The notes under the pieces: generated by a model
Told to the model about the DNA's origin: nothing
What the model saw: the letters and a program-made list of their open reading frames with translations, nothing else
The model's database searches: none
Shown: in pieces, positions 1 through 11,300 of the stretch
Numbering within the stretch: position 1 is the stretch's first letter
How the letters are laid out: the number at the start of each line of letters is the position of its first letter
Made by a program: the position numbers and the translations under genes
Assembly (NCBI GenBank): GCA_022376465.1
Contig: JACDTU010000015.1
Location: forward strand, 682,001 to 746,000
Direction: 5' to 3'
DNA: 64,000 nt
DNA from: Cubamyces lactineus
Taxonomy: Eukaryota > Basidiomycota > Agaricomycetes > Polyporales > Polyporaceae

Positions 1-715
1 ACCTTCAATCCCTACGTGTGCCTCTATTCAGAGCTCTACAGGTAAGTGAGCTAGTGGGGCTTTCCACTGCGTAACAAGCCCAGCTCAACATGTACCGCTC
101 GGTGCTGGTGCTCTCCCTTTGGAACCGCTGTTCCCGACGCCATCTTTGAGGAGCTTACGATTCGGCATGGCCAGGCGCGAGGTCTCGGGAGAAACACTCC
201 GCAAGACCTGTACCACGATGCTCAAGTTTCAGTAGTGGCCCCTCTGGTATGCTCGCTCACGTACCTCGCTACTCAGACGTGCTCGCTTACGATGTTCCTC
301 GCTGTCTTCTTCAGGCCGAGGGCCTGGCGAGCTTGCGAATGCGCGTGCCGAGGGAAGTTCCCCTGTGCGACGGTACAGTGAGCATCTCACAGAGTATGCA
401 TCGCCTCTCAGCTCACTCACTCTTCTTTCCTTCGCCCGCCATCTCTTCCAGGTATAGCTGGCTTTTGCGTGCACAGATTACAAGTGTGCATGCAACTGCG
501 CAGGACGCGGTGAGCAGGAGGATGAGGAACACAGGTGAGTCTCCCACTCGTCACCGTCACTGCGCCCCATTGACACTATGCGCTCGGCTTCGTACCTGAT
601 TGCTACAGTGTCAAGCCCCTCACGTTGACGACATGTCGAACAGCTACATTGCCACGCCGGCGCAGACAAATTCACGCCATGCATCAGGCCCTCGCCCTCA
701 ACTTAGGCAGTAGGC
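1..715 (+). other. Possible degraded or partial 3' exons at the left edge
   Basis: The first 40 bases read open (TFNPYVCLYSELYR) up to a strong donor, AG followed by gtaagt, near 41-46. Acceptor-like sites follow near 84 (aagcccag) and 478 (tgcacag). The segment after the second reads DYKCACNCAGRGEQEDEEH up to another good donor (gtgagt) near 536. A final acceptor (ctacag) lies near 608. No single frame joined all of these without ambiguity, and I recognise no family. It may be the 3' end of a gene that starts outside the window, or a decayed gene. Confidence 0.22.
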
Positions 716-3700
716 ATGCTGTATTGGGAGGATGACAACGCGGGAGTGGGGTACCGTGGGTTCATGTAAGACCGCGCCGTGCCATTAGGACAATACAATT
801 GCATTTTTTATCGAGCACCGCGCGTGAGGCGCAGGCCCGAGCCCGCACCAGCTATAGGGAGGACGGAGCCAAATATGGCGCCTGTATGCACTAAGCGCCC
901 ATGTTAAAGGTGGAACAAAGATTTCAGAATTTCAAAGTTTCATGTTCTTTTGCATTGCTTTGCCGCGATACAAATCTGGCGCAAATCTGGTGCACACGCT
1001 CAACTTTCCTCCACATTTACTTGGAGAAAAAATTTCGTAACGCCCAGTGGAAAGAGTTGCGAATGAGTTCGCCAGTCTCGACACGCCCGTTAAGTAGCGA
1101 CGCTCAGATCACGCGGTTGTGACACTCGCGATCGGGCTTGCCCCAAAGCCATGACGTCAAGGACCTGTACTTGTTGATGACGTTCTGATATTCCAAGTCG
1201 TGATTATATTGCAATGCAAAATCTAACTTCTACATGAGAAGGGTTAATATGGCAGCACCTTCCCTGGCGATTGAATCCAATGTCAGACAACGCCCGGACC
1301 GGGCGAATCCTGGCAATGGATCGCCCAGGGTGGCGAACGCGTAGCAAATATTCGCCTGGCCAGGCGAATCGCGGTAGTTCAAGGCAAGGGAAGGCCAGCG
1401 CTTCCCCGGCCTGCCCGGGAATGCTATCCTTGCCGGGCGCTACCTTGCCAGGTAGAACTTTATACAATTTGCTGACGGTCTGACGGGCTTTCCTCTGCTG
1501 CCATCAGGAAAGCATGAAATCTCCATCCGTATCATATGGTCGCGCATGGACGGATGGAGGCGCTGGAGGAACCCCCCAAATAATGGAGGCGCTCGTCTCC
1601 ATCTGGCTCTGGATGGATCCTTTCCCACGACCTGGGAAGGCTCGTCCTGCGTTGCCTACGCACAAGGGTCTCAATTTTGTTCAATAAACGGACTCTGTGA
1701 CTTACGCGCAAACGATTTAGGTCGCTTTTATGGTATGCATTTGCTATATGGAAGGGGTCGGTAAACCGCCCTGGAGAATGGGCTGGGCGCCTGGAGCGAT
1801 GGAGGCCCTGGAGACGCCCACCTCCATCTGGAGATTTAACACTTTCCTGATGGCCAGCGTCGGACGTGAAGCTGTGCAGCGAACGTCCATGTGGGTGGTT
1901 TCAAATGTTTCGTAATGTTCTTCTTCCAACATACTGAGTACTAGCAGGCTTTGAGGCGCGCCCCTGCTACAGTGTGCAGCGCGGTCTCACCTAGGAGACG
2001 GCGAAGTACGCCGGGTGGATACTATGTGCAAGACGCACAAACGCCCGCAGTGATTCGTCGCATCGCCACATCGCTGCGCTCACACTCGCACTACTTCCAA
2101 CTTAAGTCACGTATGAGGCCGTCTCAGCCCACAAACCTCTATCAACAACCGTAGTACTTGCGGCCGCAACATCGGAAACATTTCAATCTCACTTGACACA
2201 ACGACGCAACAGAATCTGTCAAGATATGCATGTGACTTGTAGTCGTTCTCCTCACAATCATACTATTCGCACATGGCATTCGCGGACACTGGCATAACCA
2301 TCACATTGAATACGATGCGTGTCTAATGCTAGAAAAGGCACGGGCCTCCGGCTTGGTACACGCCCAGAGGGCTTTTTTCAATAATCTTAAAACCTCGCTT
2401 ATGTTAGCCGAGCTCTACAGATACTCACAAAGTTGAGCGTCAGAATTTTCGGTGGACAAACGGCCGGGCACTGGCAGAAGTTAAGCGAGATCCGGAGGCC
2501 TCCAAGAGATGGAATCTCCCATTCTGGGGCTGCGGCCGGCGACGGCGAAGTGTTTACGGCCGAAACAACCAGATTCCAGCGTATTCTCTGTTCCCACGGC
2601 CAGTTTATCGCATATAAACGCATGCTGCGTGCGGCCTTGGTCGTCTTTTCCCCCCGTTCGCCTTCCCTCAATCCTTTCGCCCGCTGCGATCTTCTCCGCT
2701 CTCCACTGAGCATTGCATTTGAACTTGGAGATCAGCGCTGTGCACCTCCCTTTGTGACGAGGCATCTGGGTCACAGGTGAGACCGAGTTTTGTATTCAAT
2801 TGACCTCTCACACTAACGTGAACGGCAGGTTGATAGCCATCGTCTCGATATGCGCGCGCATGCTTTGGCGGTGCGTTGCTCCGCGGACGAGAAAGGGCTA
2901 TGGAGGGCGGCCCTTGCTAACTGCGACTGACGTAGCATTTCTATAGTAGTATTTTGTACTAGTACATGATATACCAATATATACCGATTGTTCACGACCA
3001 CTGAGCGTGCATCTGAGAATTTGGCACAATGGAGAGGGCCTGGAATATACGTATCGAGTGTCGAATTCGGGCTGAAACGCCGTCCGTCTGTGCATCAATT
3101 TTCCAGATCATCGGGCGCTCTCAAGAGCTCCTTGAGATTTACTCACTCTTGAGTTTCTCTGGAGGGTCTCCAAATACGTTTCACTTAAGTTCATCATCAA
3201 GAACTCTTGAAGGCCAAATTTCTCAAGATCACCCGTAGTTTCTGCTTCGCCCGTGTAGGTTGTATGCTACAGAGCGCAATTCACATGTATCACTTACTCC
3301 ATCCCGACTATCGGGCTGTCTAAATGAAACAGCGAAGCCGGTGAGCACTGATACGGATGAAACTCGGCCGCGGTTACCAACGGACTGTAATGGATCGTGC
3401 CACTTTGTCAAATGACAGCCCGCGATGTTACGAGAACCTTGGAGCCTAGAAGACGACCCTCGCTGCCTACTCCGGCACTCTGAGATGTTCCCACACTTCC
3501 GCAAGCCGCGAAGCTATTTGACTTTAAGGGTATGGCATCCGTCTGATATCACCGTCTTATAGCACTGATTACTTTGTTAAGGGTTTGGACGGGTGACTGA
3601 CATATGTCCCTCTTAGAACGGTATATGTCACCAGGACAGGTTACATCGAATATGAGTATGTAGACGAATCGTGTGCCACTACAAGCAGCAAGGCATACTC

Positions 3701-3900
3701 AGTTCACCGATCACCACCGGATGTGACTGCGAAGATGCGAAGACCTCCTGACCTTTTGGTTCAATTCCACTCACCACAACGCCGCCGTGCTCACAGCTGC
3801 ACACAGCACGTTTGCTTAGCACCTACGCTGCGATCTGTCGTTACCTGGGCCCCGGAATGGGGACTGCCTACAACTATTCATCCACTGGCAGACGCTTGAG
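716..3900. other. Gene-poor stretch
   Basis: I see no supportable gene here. Open frames are short and lack consistent splice signals. The stretch holds a cluster of palindromes around 1263-1460, repeated purine-rich motifs (tggaggcgct, ctccatctgg) around 1550-1830, and a cluster of ctcttgag/ctcaagag motifs around 3117-3235. Confidence 0.55.
1263..1460. repeat. Cluster of palindromes (possible small nonautonomous element)
   Basis: Positions 1291-1305 form a near-perfect GC palindrome with a single central base (cgcccgg-a-ccgggcg). Positions 1350-1369 form a perfect 20-bp palindrome (attcgcctgg and its complement). Further inverted pieces follow, such as caaggcaagg near 1381 against ccttgcc near 1427 and 1443. 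The motif ggcgaa(t/c) recurs. No clear terminal repeats or target-site duplication were found, so calling it a transposable element is only a guess. Confidence 0.35.
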
Positions 3901-3915
3901 GAGAGGACAGAGGTG

Positions 3916-3923
3916 TATATAAA
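3916..3923 (+). promoter_or_regulatory. TATA box of the small secreted protein gene
   Basis: The motif tatataaa lies 103-110 bp upstream of the start codon at 4026. The sequence between it and the start is rich in C and T (ccccagtcccatcatctgc), as is usual for strongly expressed fungal genes. Confidence 0.7.
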
Positions 3924-4025
3924 CCGACTCAAGACGGCGTTGCAGAACAGGATAGCAAGTTCAATCTGCTCATCCTATCCCCAGTCCCATCATCTGCACC
4001 ACACACCTCAGCCTCTCCTTGCATC

Positions 4026-4491
4026 ATGAAGTACCTCATCGCCTTTGCTGCCCTTGCCACTGCCGCCAGCCAGGTCTCTGCCGTTTGCCCCGGCTTCAAC
4101 TACGCCATCGGCAACCAGCAGGTCATCGGGGACGGCATATCGCGCTGTATGCTTCCACCGGACTCTCTCCGCGTCTTGCGTTGAACTCTTGCATTTTTAG
4201 GGACTGTCTACGATGACAGCTGCAACGCCGTCGATGGGCTCCTCACCAACGAGAATCCTTGCGACCAAGGAATCTTTGGGTGCTCGCCGCCTCCCATCAT
4301 CTTCGACCGGTACACGAACACGTTCACGGGCCTCATCTATGCCTGCCGTACCGACCCGAACTCGGGCGTGTGTGGTAGCGACGTAATTTCTGTCTGTGTG
4401 AGTAACTCATGGTCATTGCTTTGATTACTCCTTAGTGTCGTGCTGACGAAATGGGGCCGCATTCAAACAGTGCCGCAACGACGGCAATTAA
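4026..4491 (+). CDS. Small cysteine-rich secreted protein
   Basis: Three exons: 4026-4146, 4201-4397 and 4471-4491, with introns of 54 and 73 nt, give 112 residues. Residues 1-19 are a classic signal peptide (MKYLIAFAALATAASQVSA) followed directly by VCPG. The mature part holds eight cysteines, ends in VCCRNDGN, and carries the motif WTVYDDSC after the first intron. It is probably exported through the ER and stabilised by four disulfides. I know related small secreted proteins in wood-decay Agaricomycetes only as hypothetical proteins, so no function is claimed; it could act on the substrate or host, or as a wall component. A weaker reading uses a GC donor at 4134-4135, which removes the residues GISRW. 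The strong TATA box suggests high or inducible expression. Confidence 0.82.
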
Positions 4492-5222
4492 TGGGGACGT
4501 ACCGAGTCTACGGAGCGGCGATTCTCGAATTTGATGTAGATGTGACTGTTATTTGCGTAGGCGTACGGTAGAGTGGGGGCGTGTAGTGACGGAGAGCTAT
4601 AAAAACAATTTTTGCCCTTGGTACACACCTTTTACTTACTGAGCCTCGCGATCGTACTAGGCGTTCCAAGTTCAGTTGGTAAGAGACTGCACCGCCACTA
4701 CACCAGTCACCGATGTGGTTCAGAAGATCATCGCTATAGTTCGACCTCGTGAGCTTCTACAAGCGATGTACTCACCATCATAGTACCTGGCCGAGAGACT
4801 CTCAGGCGTTCCTCAGTCCTCGAAGTGGAGCGTGACAAGTGCCCAGCGATAGAGCCGTGGCACACGGATGGCAATTCCATTGTAACACAGTACGTGAATG
4901 GGGTAGGTAGGTAGAGAGACAAAGAGCACAAACGGAGTATCGATGTCGGTTAGGTAGAGTACTACAGCGTTAACATATCTACAGTCGGTCCGCAGCGAGT
5001 GCGCACAAAGAGCGTTTCTCCCGGAAGCAAACTCGCGAAAATGCCGCACACGAGCGGGCGCAAGCGATGTAGAGGAGAGGTCAAGATTCTTCGACGCAAC
5101 AGCAAGCGTCGCGCCCCTGAGCCAACATAACAACATCCACCCTCGTCTGAGGCGGATACGGCAGCGCCATCGAGGCCGGGGTCGAGGTCTTCCTATCTAT
5201 CGCATTTCGTCGGCCGCGCGTA
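4492..5222. other. Intergenic region between convergent genes
   Basis: This lies between the 3' end of the secreted protein gene and the 3' end of the Nab2 gene on the opposite strand. It should hold both 3' untranslated regions and terminators. I see no further gene. Confidence 0.6.
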
Positions 5223-7454
5223 TTATGCGGAGATGGGGACTGGCTTGGACGCGTCGTCCTTCTTGCCCGCCTGGGCCGCCGCAATCGCCTTCTGCGCCTC
5301 GTTCTTGCGCTCCTCCATTTCCTTCACCTTCTTCTCCAAATCCGCCGCACTGGAGCTGGTGCTCATACTACCAGCACCCGCCTTTGCGCCGTCCGCACCG
5401 TTCGCGCCCGCCGCCTCGGACTTCTTGAATGACATGCTCTTGTGCGGGCTCGGACCGCCAATCGAGCCCGTCTCCGGGTTCGGGACGTTCACAAGTCCAC
5501 CAGTCGTCGAGAGGCCGCGGTGAAAGCTCGTCGGTAGCACGCGGCCCTCTGGATGTTGGAACTGACACGTCGCGCGCGTACACGCCGCCCCGAAGCGACA
5601 AGGTTGGGCAAAGTGGCCTGCGGCTTGGCGTGTAGGGTGGGAGAACGTGCAACCAGGGCGTGTGCACGCTGCACCGTACCTGCATGGGACGGTGCTTTGG
5701 GGTGCGGCAGGAGCGGGGGCAGGGGCAGGGGCGACGAAGTTGCTGGGTTTAGGAACCTCGGCTATAGCGGGCATGTCAGGGCAAGTCGTCGAGCTAGAGT
5801 TGTGCGCTGCACTTACCATTGGGGTTGAGTACAGCAGGGCTAACGTGGCCCTTTATACAATCCTTGTCCTTGCAATTCTTCCCCTTCTCGCATGGATCAT
5901 TGCTGAGGACGACGCCACTTTCCGGAGTGGCAACCGGGGAAGGATGCGAATACCGGCAAACAGGATTCGTACATTTCAGACCGAACTTGCAAAGAGTGGG
6001 CGACTGAGGGCGTTCTGGGGGTACGAACCCGGAGCGTGCAGAGCCTGTCGATGTTGACGCTGCGACAGGCGTGGGCGCCGCGATTGCCGGTGCTGGTGCA
6101 ACCACGGTAGCCGAGGCTGGAGCTGGCGCTTGAGGTGCGGCAGCGGCAGCGGGTGCAGCGTTGTTGACAGGTGCATCTGTCGTATGATGTCCGACGTGAC
6201 CTCCTCGTCCGCGACCAGCACCTCGAGTTGCTCCACCGCGTCCTCGTGCCCGTCCCCTCCCATCATGTCCTCCTTGCGGCATTCCATCGGGCACCCCACC
6301 GAATCCACCCATGTTTCCTCCCATCCCAGGCTGCATAGGGAACGCACCATTCATGAACTGTCCCTGCGGCAAGATACCCATAGCCCCCGCAATTTGTGAC
6401 ATCATCGCCATTTGGTTCATCATCAGCTCCTGCAGCATCATGGGGTTCGCCATGCTCATCGCTCCCATATCCATGCCAGGCATGCCAGCCATCGGGAAAC
6501 CGCCATTCATCATCATCATATTCGGGTCGGGAGAGCCGTTCGTGATGCTGTCGATACGGGCTTGGACGTCATCATGAGGGAAAGGTGGGCCATGGTGGCC
6601 ACCCCGAGCTGGACCGACGCGATCCAAGAGACTGCGAGAGTTGCCAGGTCCGTGGCCGCTATGGCCGTCGCGGAACATGGCCCGAGGGCCTGTTGGTAGG
6701 TCCGTGCGACGTGATTTTGACGGTGGTCCGGTAGGGGAAGGAGAACGAGCGGAGGCAGTGCGTTTCTGGGCTGAAGGGGAAGTGGACGGGATGGCTTGGG
6801 AAATAGCTTGTTGGTAGAGAGGAGCGCCAGCACGTGGACCGCTTGGTGGTCTCCTTTGGGAGTCGGTGAGTGGTTGAGAGGCGAGTTCACGCGGGGGAGC
6901 TTGAGTTGACGACGATGGTTCGGCTACTGCAGGTGCTTCCGATTCAGGAGCGCCTTTGGCGGCTTCCGCGAAGAGCCAGTCGACGAAACTAGTGTCTAGA
7001 AAAACATTAGCTTTACGTTGGGAACGAATGTTATGGTAACTCACCAAAGTCTGACCCAATCACTATTGCCAATCCATATTCTCTCAGCAACGAAGAAGCA
7101 GGATGCAATGAACTATATGCTTACGGTCTTCCAATTCTGACGATATCTGTGCTGCGAGGGCTTTAGTCAGACTAGAGCGAACAGCATACTGCTGTACACA
7201 CCTGGCGTTTTATTGTTGATAATCATGATAGTGATGTATTCCGCCATGACAGGGTCTTCAGGCATGATAAGTTGTCGAGTACACCAAGGCAGATGAGTTG
7301 CACTCACCAGCATCAGGGCTAAATCCTCGCTTCAGCAGTTCGTCTTGGATGGCATTCTTCATACATAATCAGAGTATGGAGTCTAAAAAGACGACAGAGT
7401 ACGTACCTGCAGAGCAGTAGCACGCTCCGTGCCGATGGTGAGGCCAAACGCCAT
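5223..7454 (-). CDS. nab2: Nab2-type CCCH zinc-finger poly(A) RNA-binding protein
   Basis: Seven exons in transcript order: 7407-7454, 7308-7356, 7202-7255, 7125-7151, 7045-7062, 5817-6995, 5223-5761, giving 637 residues. Residues 1-77 match the Nab2/ZC3H14 N-terminal helical (PWI-like) domain (start MAFGLTIGTERA, end FVDWLFAEAA). The middle is disordered, with a Met/Gly-rich part and an RGG-like run (GRGRARGRGG). Four Nab2-class C-x5-C-x4-C-x3-H fingers lie at about 401-416, 434-449, 485-500 and 513-528. A short coiled coil lies near 595-626. In known members the fingers bind poly(A), limit tail length and couple 3'-end processing to mRNA export; action is nuclear with shuttling. The first five exons are very short, the smallest 18 nt, yet their phases join perfectly. 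Extra degenerate fingers may exist. Confidence 0.9.
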
Positions 7455-7616
7455 AGCTGAGAGAGAGAGGGAGTGATGGTTCGGAGGCAAGGAAGGTGCA
7501 ACAGCACCGGTCAATGCGTTGTTCAAGCTTGTTTACCCCGATTATTCACAGCACTAATCGCGGTAATATTACAGAGTAATCGGTAGTCGAATTAGGATCA
7601 TTCTCATCAGTACGGA

Positions 7617-7942
7617 TCACTTATTGTTCATACTCCGATTTAGCGCCTACAACCGTTTCCCTCCAATTTGAAACCTCAGAACTTAGACATCCGACCATGC
7701 TATCCCTGACTCGCTGTTATACGTACGGTCATCGTCTGTAGATCATCTGTAAGCCATAAAACTACTCATATATATTCAGACGTATTTATTGCAGCGAAGT
7801 TGAGCCTACCTCGGATCTGCGTCAAGCGTCGATACACTGAACGAATTCCTTTCTCGATATCTACGACTTCATCTTCATACTGGAGGGCCTGTGGGATCAC
7901 GACCTTCTGAGGCTGGTCCTGTATGACGGGTGTCACTCCCAT
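7617..7942 (-). CDS. Very small predicted coiled-coil protein
   Basis: Three exons (7810-7942, 7727-7746, 7617-7646) give 60 residues. The reading starts MGVTPVIQDQ, continues through an acidic-basic amphipathic helix (EDEVVDIEKGIRSVYRRL), and ends ALNRSMNNK. Donors gtaggc and gtacgt and acceptors ttacag and ttgtag are acceptable, and the phases agree. The helical heptad pattern from about residue 25 to 55 suggests a coiled-coil partner in a larger complex; the size would suit a DASH/kinetochore-type subunit, but I do not recognise the family. It lies upstream of nab2 on the same strand and head-to-head with the mitochondrial ATPase gene. The last exon is the least certain. Confidence 0.45.
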
Positions 7943-8340
7943 CGAGTAGTGCTGGGTCAGGGGGGCACAATACCGGTTTGATGCTCTTTAAGTGTGTATC
8001 CGCGAGGTGTGCTTGCGGAAGTGGCTGTTATGTATATAGCACGTGGAGAGTACGCCTGCCCACCTTTGAAATACACCCTACTACTACTACTACTACTATC
8101 CCTGCCGGCATACCATACTTACAAGCTGCCAGCCTGAGGCTCTACATGACTCAGAAACGTATGTTCAATTTAGTCGTGGCAGTGCGAGCGTGGAAGGCTT
8201 GGCTGTAAGCCGAGGCGGCAAGTTCTGATGCATGAAGGCTACAACCATGTACCCCAGAAATTGTGCAACATCTTGCTCTCTTCCTCATTCTTCGCGCGGT
8301 GGAAAAGTCCCTGATATCTGCTAACCATTGTATTCTAGTG
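7943..8340. promoter_or_regulatory. Shared divergent promoter region
   Basis: The 398 bp between the starts of the small coiled-coil gene (-) and the mitochondrial ATPase gene (+) must hold both promoters. It contains a (CTA)n microsatellite at 8078-8099. Just before the ATPase start there is a branch-like ctaac and the acceptor ttctag (ending 8337), so a 5'-UTR intron is likely for the + gene. Its donor may be gtatgt near 8159. Confidence 0.5.
8078..8099 (+). repeat. (CTA)n microsatellite
   Basis: About seven uninterrupted CTA units lie in the divergent promoter region. Confidence 0.9.
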
Positions 8341-11300
8341 ATGTTACGCATTCTTTCGGCAAGGGCGCCTCTTCGACAGTCACTACGTTCGTCAACACTG
8401 CTGAAAACGTCAGGCACGATACCAGCGGTTGCTGCCATGCGGTGGCCAGGCACCCGTGGCCTACACAACCCAAATCATACTCAGCTTCGCAGGACAGCGC
8501 AGCAGCCGGAAGACCTGACACATGGAAAGACACAGCTCGAAGCCGTGTCCGGAGAGCTTCCTTCTACCCCTGTGGGCCCCCCGACTGGATTGGGAGGATA
8601 CGGCGGAGGGAATGGAAATGGCGTCAGGGATGCCGTTCTCACAACCGTCGTTGGTGTAATAGTCCGTGAGTACTCAACCTCTGCTATGGGTCTATAGACG
8701 AGGACCAATCGTGTAACACGTCTGGGGCATCGCGAGTTTAAGTTGTCCTTGACATGCTATGCGATTGAAACCTAGACATGTTGCAGCTGTAACGGGAAAA
8801 GGTATAATGGACGTCCTCGGAGCCCATTGCATCTTCGCTCTGTTGCTATTGATGCCTTTGGTGGGTTGGGGGATCCTGAATAAAGCGACATTGGCTGGTA
8901 GTCGTACTGAATCCGGCTTCGCGACGCCAACGTCCTCCACTCACCATTCAGCTGATAACAAAGCGGCTACAGCTGAAGTAACGTGCTAACCATCCTGCCA
9001 TGCAGAGGTGGACATACGGGTGTGCAGATACATAGGGACGGGTATGGGTAACGCCCGGGTACGCCGGTCCTTACCCCTACCTGATCCTCCTACGCGACCT
9101 CAACTTGCCCCGGGATTACTCAAGTCGTGCAGTGTCTTATACCGCCAAGAGTTAGATCACCAGCGCAGATCTCTTTGGAACCTGCGGGGCTGCAATGTGC
9201 AGGTCGGCCCACCTCGTCAGATGTAGGGTGAGTTGAGACAGCGATCGACGCATTCTCTCCGCCTCTTTGGGGCTACCGCGATCTGGCAAGACGGAGGACG
9301 AATCGACACCTTTAGATGAGAAAGGCCTCATGCGGCCGATGGAGCAGGCCCACGTCAAGAAATAGGCCCTCTTCGGAATGCGATCTTAGCATGACACCAA
9401 GGGCGAATAGCTAGTCACTTAGCCCCTTCGCCATTCTCCCCACAGCTCATTGGCGTGGATATTCCCAGCAACTCGCCTGCCTCGTAACGATGGGATGAAT
9501 ACTAATACGCACGTGCAGTCTTTACAGGAGGCATTGTGTACATGGCATGGTACAAGGAAAACGTTCTTTGGAAGGTGAGCTTGCATCCCGAGATTCCCTC
9601 GAGGCGCTCACTCAGCAAGCGTATGCGCCCCTCAGATCGAGAAGGCGTTTGCGGCAGGATATGACCCTGCCTTGGAACTCGCGAAGAATGCCATCAAAAA
9701 GCCAGCAGATACCGCCGAGTCGACGTCCGCCGAATCGCTCGATTGGGACCTCGAGGGACCATGGACGCAGCACCTGCGCCGCAAAGAGCAAGATCTGATC
9801 GACCGCATTATCCAAGGCAAAGAAGTCGGACACTACTTCATTCTCCTCGGACCCAAGGTGCGTGCGCGCGTGCGCTCTACTCTGTTCGGGCGTAGGGCGG
9901 CTGAGTTCGGCTTCAACGCTGATCATTGCTTATTTCCTCACCCGCGCTGGATCTCCACGTCTTGTGACACGTGAAATCTGCGCAGGGCACGGGAAAGACG
10001 ACAATGATCCTCGACGCGATGCAGGCCGTGCAGGCCGAAGGTGTCGCGATGTGCGACGCGCATCCCGACCTCGAAGTCTTCCGCCTGCGCCTAGGGAAAG
10101 CATTGAACTACGAATATAACGAGGACACGCAAACGGGGCTGTTCCAAAGGAGGGATCCGCGCGAAGGTAACGCCAATTATAAAGCAAACAGCGCAGGGGC
10201 ATAACACTAATTCCTGCGCTGCGCTCAGGCGGCCCTGCTCTTGACATCGAACGCGGTGCGTACGCTCAAGAGGATAGGACTCTTGACTGGAATGCTCAGA
10301 TGCTCATGTGACCATGACTAGCTCTGAACAAACTCGAGAAGGTCGCTCTCAACCACGCAAAGAAGACGGGAAAGCCCCTCATCTTGGTGCTCAACAATGT
10401 CCACTACTTCAATCATGATGACGACGGTCGCAACATGCTGCTGCAATTCCAGCAGCGTGCAGAAGCGTGGGCCGCAAGCGGTAAGTGAGCAGCTCGGAAT
10501 TCGTACCCGACTGCGCCTCATCGTCGACATAGGCATCTTGACTATGGTGTTCAGCTCGTGAGTATTACCGTACTCGTACATGCGGAGAGCTAACAGAGTG
10601 AATCCTACACAGGGACGACTTCTGGCCATTCTTCGTCATGCGTACGTACCTTCCCAACCTCTCCTGAGCACCGCTAACGGCATGTTCAGGAAAGAACGCT
10701 AGCCGGATGCATGTAAGAATCCACGTCTTCTCAGGCTCTTTGGAGAATGCCGCCCCTGATCCCTGACTAGGTCGTGTCCGTGTACGACTTGTCCGCCAAA
10801 GACGCGTTGACCGCGGCCATGCGCATGCGGCTGAATGCACGGCAGAAGAAGGAGTCCCCTGAACTCCTGAAGGAAGTCGTCGATATTGTCGGCGGTCGCC
10901 TGACGTACCTCGGCAAGGTGACGAAAGCGCAGGACATGGTCGGCTACGCGAAGCACATGCTCTCGGTCGAGAAAGCGTGGCTGCTGAGCCAGGTTGGGCT
11001 CATCCCCGACTGCGACGACGACGTGATGGACGAGCAGAAGTGGAGCTCGTGCTCGTGGCTGTTGCTCCGCGAGTTCGTGCGCAGACATCAGCAGGCGATG
11101 CAGCGCAAGCAGGAAGCAGTCGCGCGAGGAGAAGCCAAGGAAGAAGAGTTGAACGATATTGAACTTCCTCGCATCTCCTACGTATGTCTTGTTTATCACG
11201 GTGTCTCTTCGTTAGCTCACGTCCTCTCAGTATGAATGCCGCCAAATCATGACTAGGCCTGACTTCATGGACGGTACGGGCGATTCTGTCACAATCGAAT

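Noticed and set aside
3751..3770. A B-box-like ggttcaattcc that might mark a tRNA
   Set aside because: No acceptor, D or anticodon stem can be formed with the sequence around it.
4134..4200. GC-AG version of the first intron of the secreted protein gene
   Set aside because: The donor gcatat is a poor match, while gtatgc 13 bases later gives a canonical intron in the same phase.
9035..9080. Telomere-like run gggtatgggtaacgcccggg
   Set aside because: It is irregular and only a few units long, and it is not the TTAGGG-type repeat of fungal telomeres.
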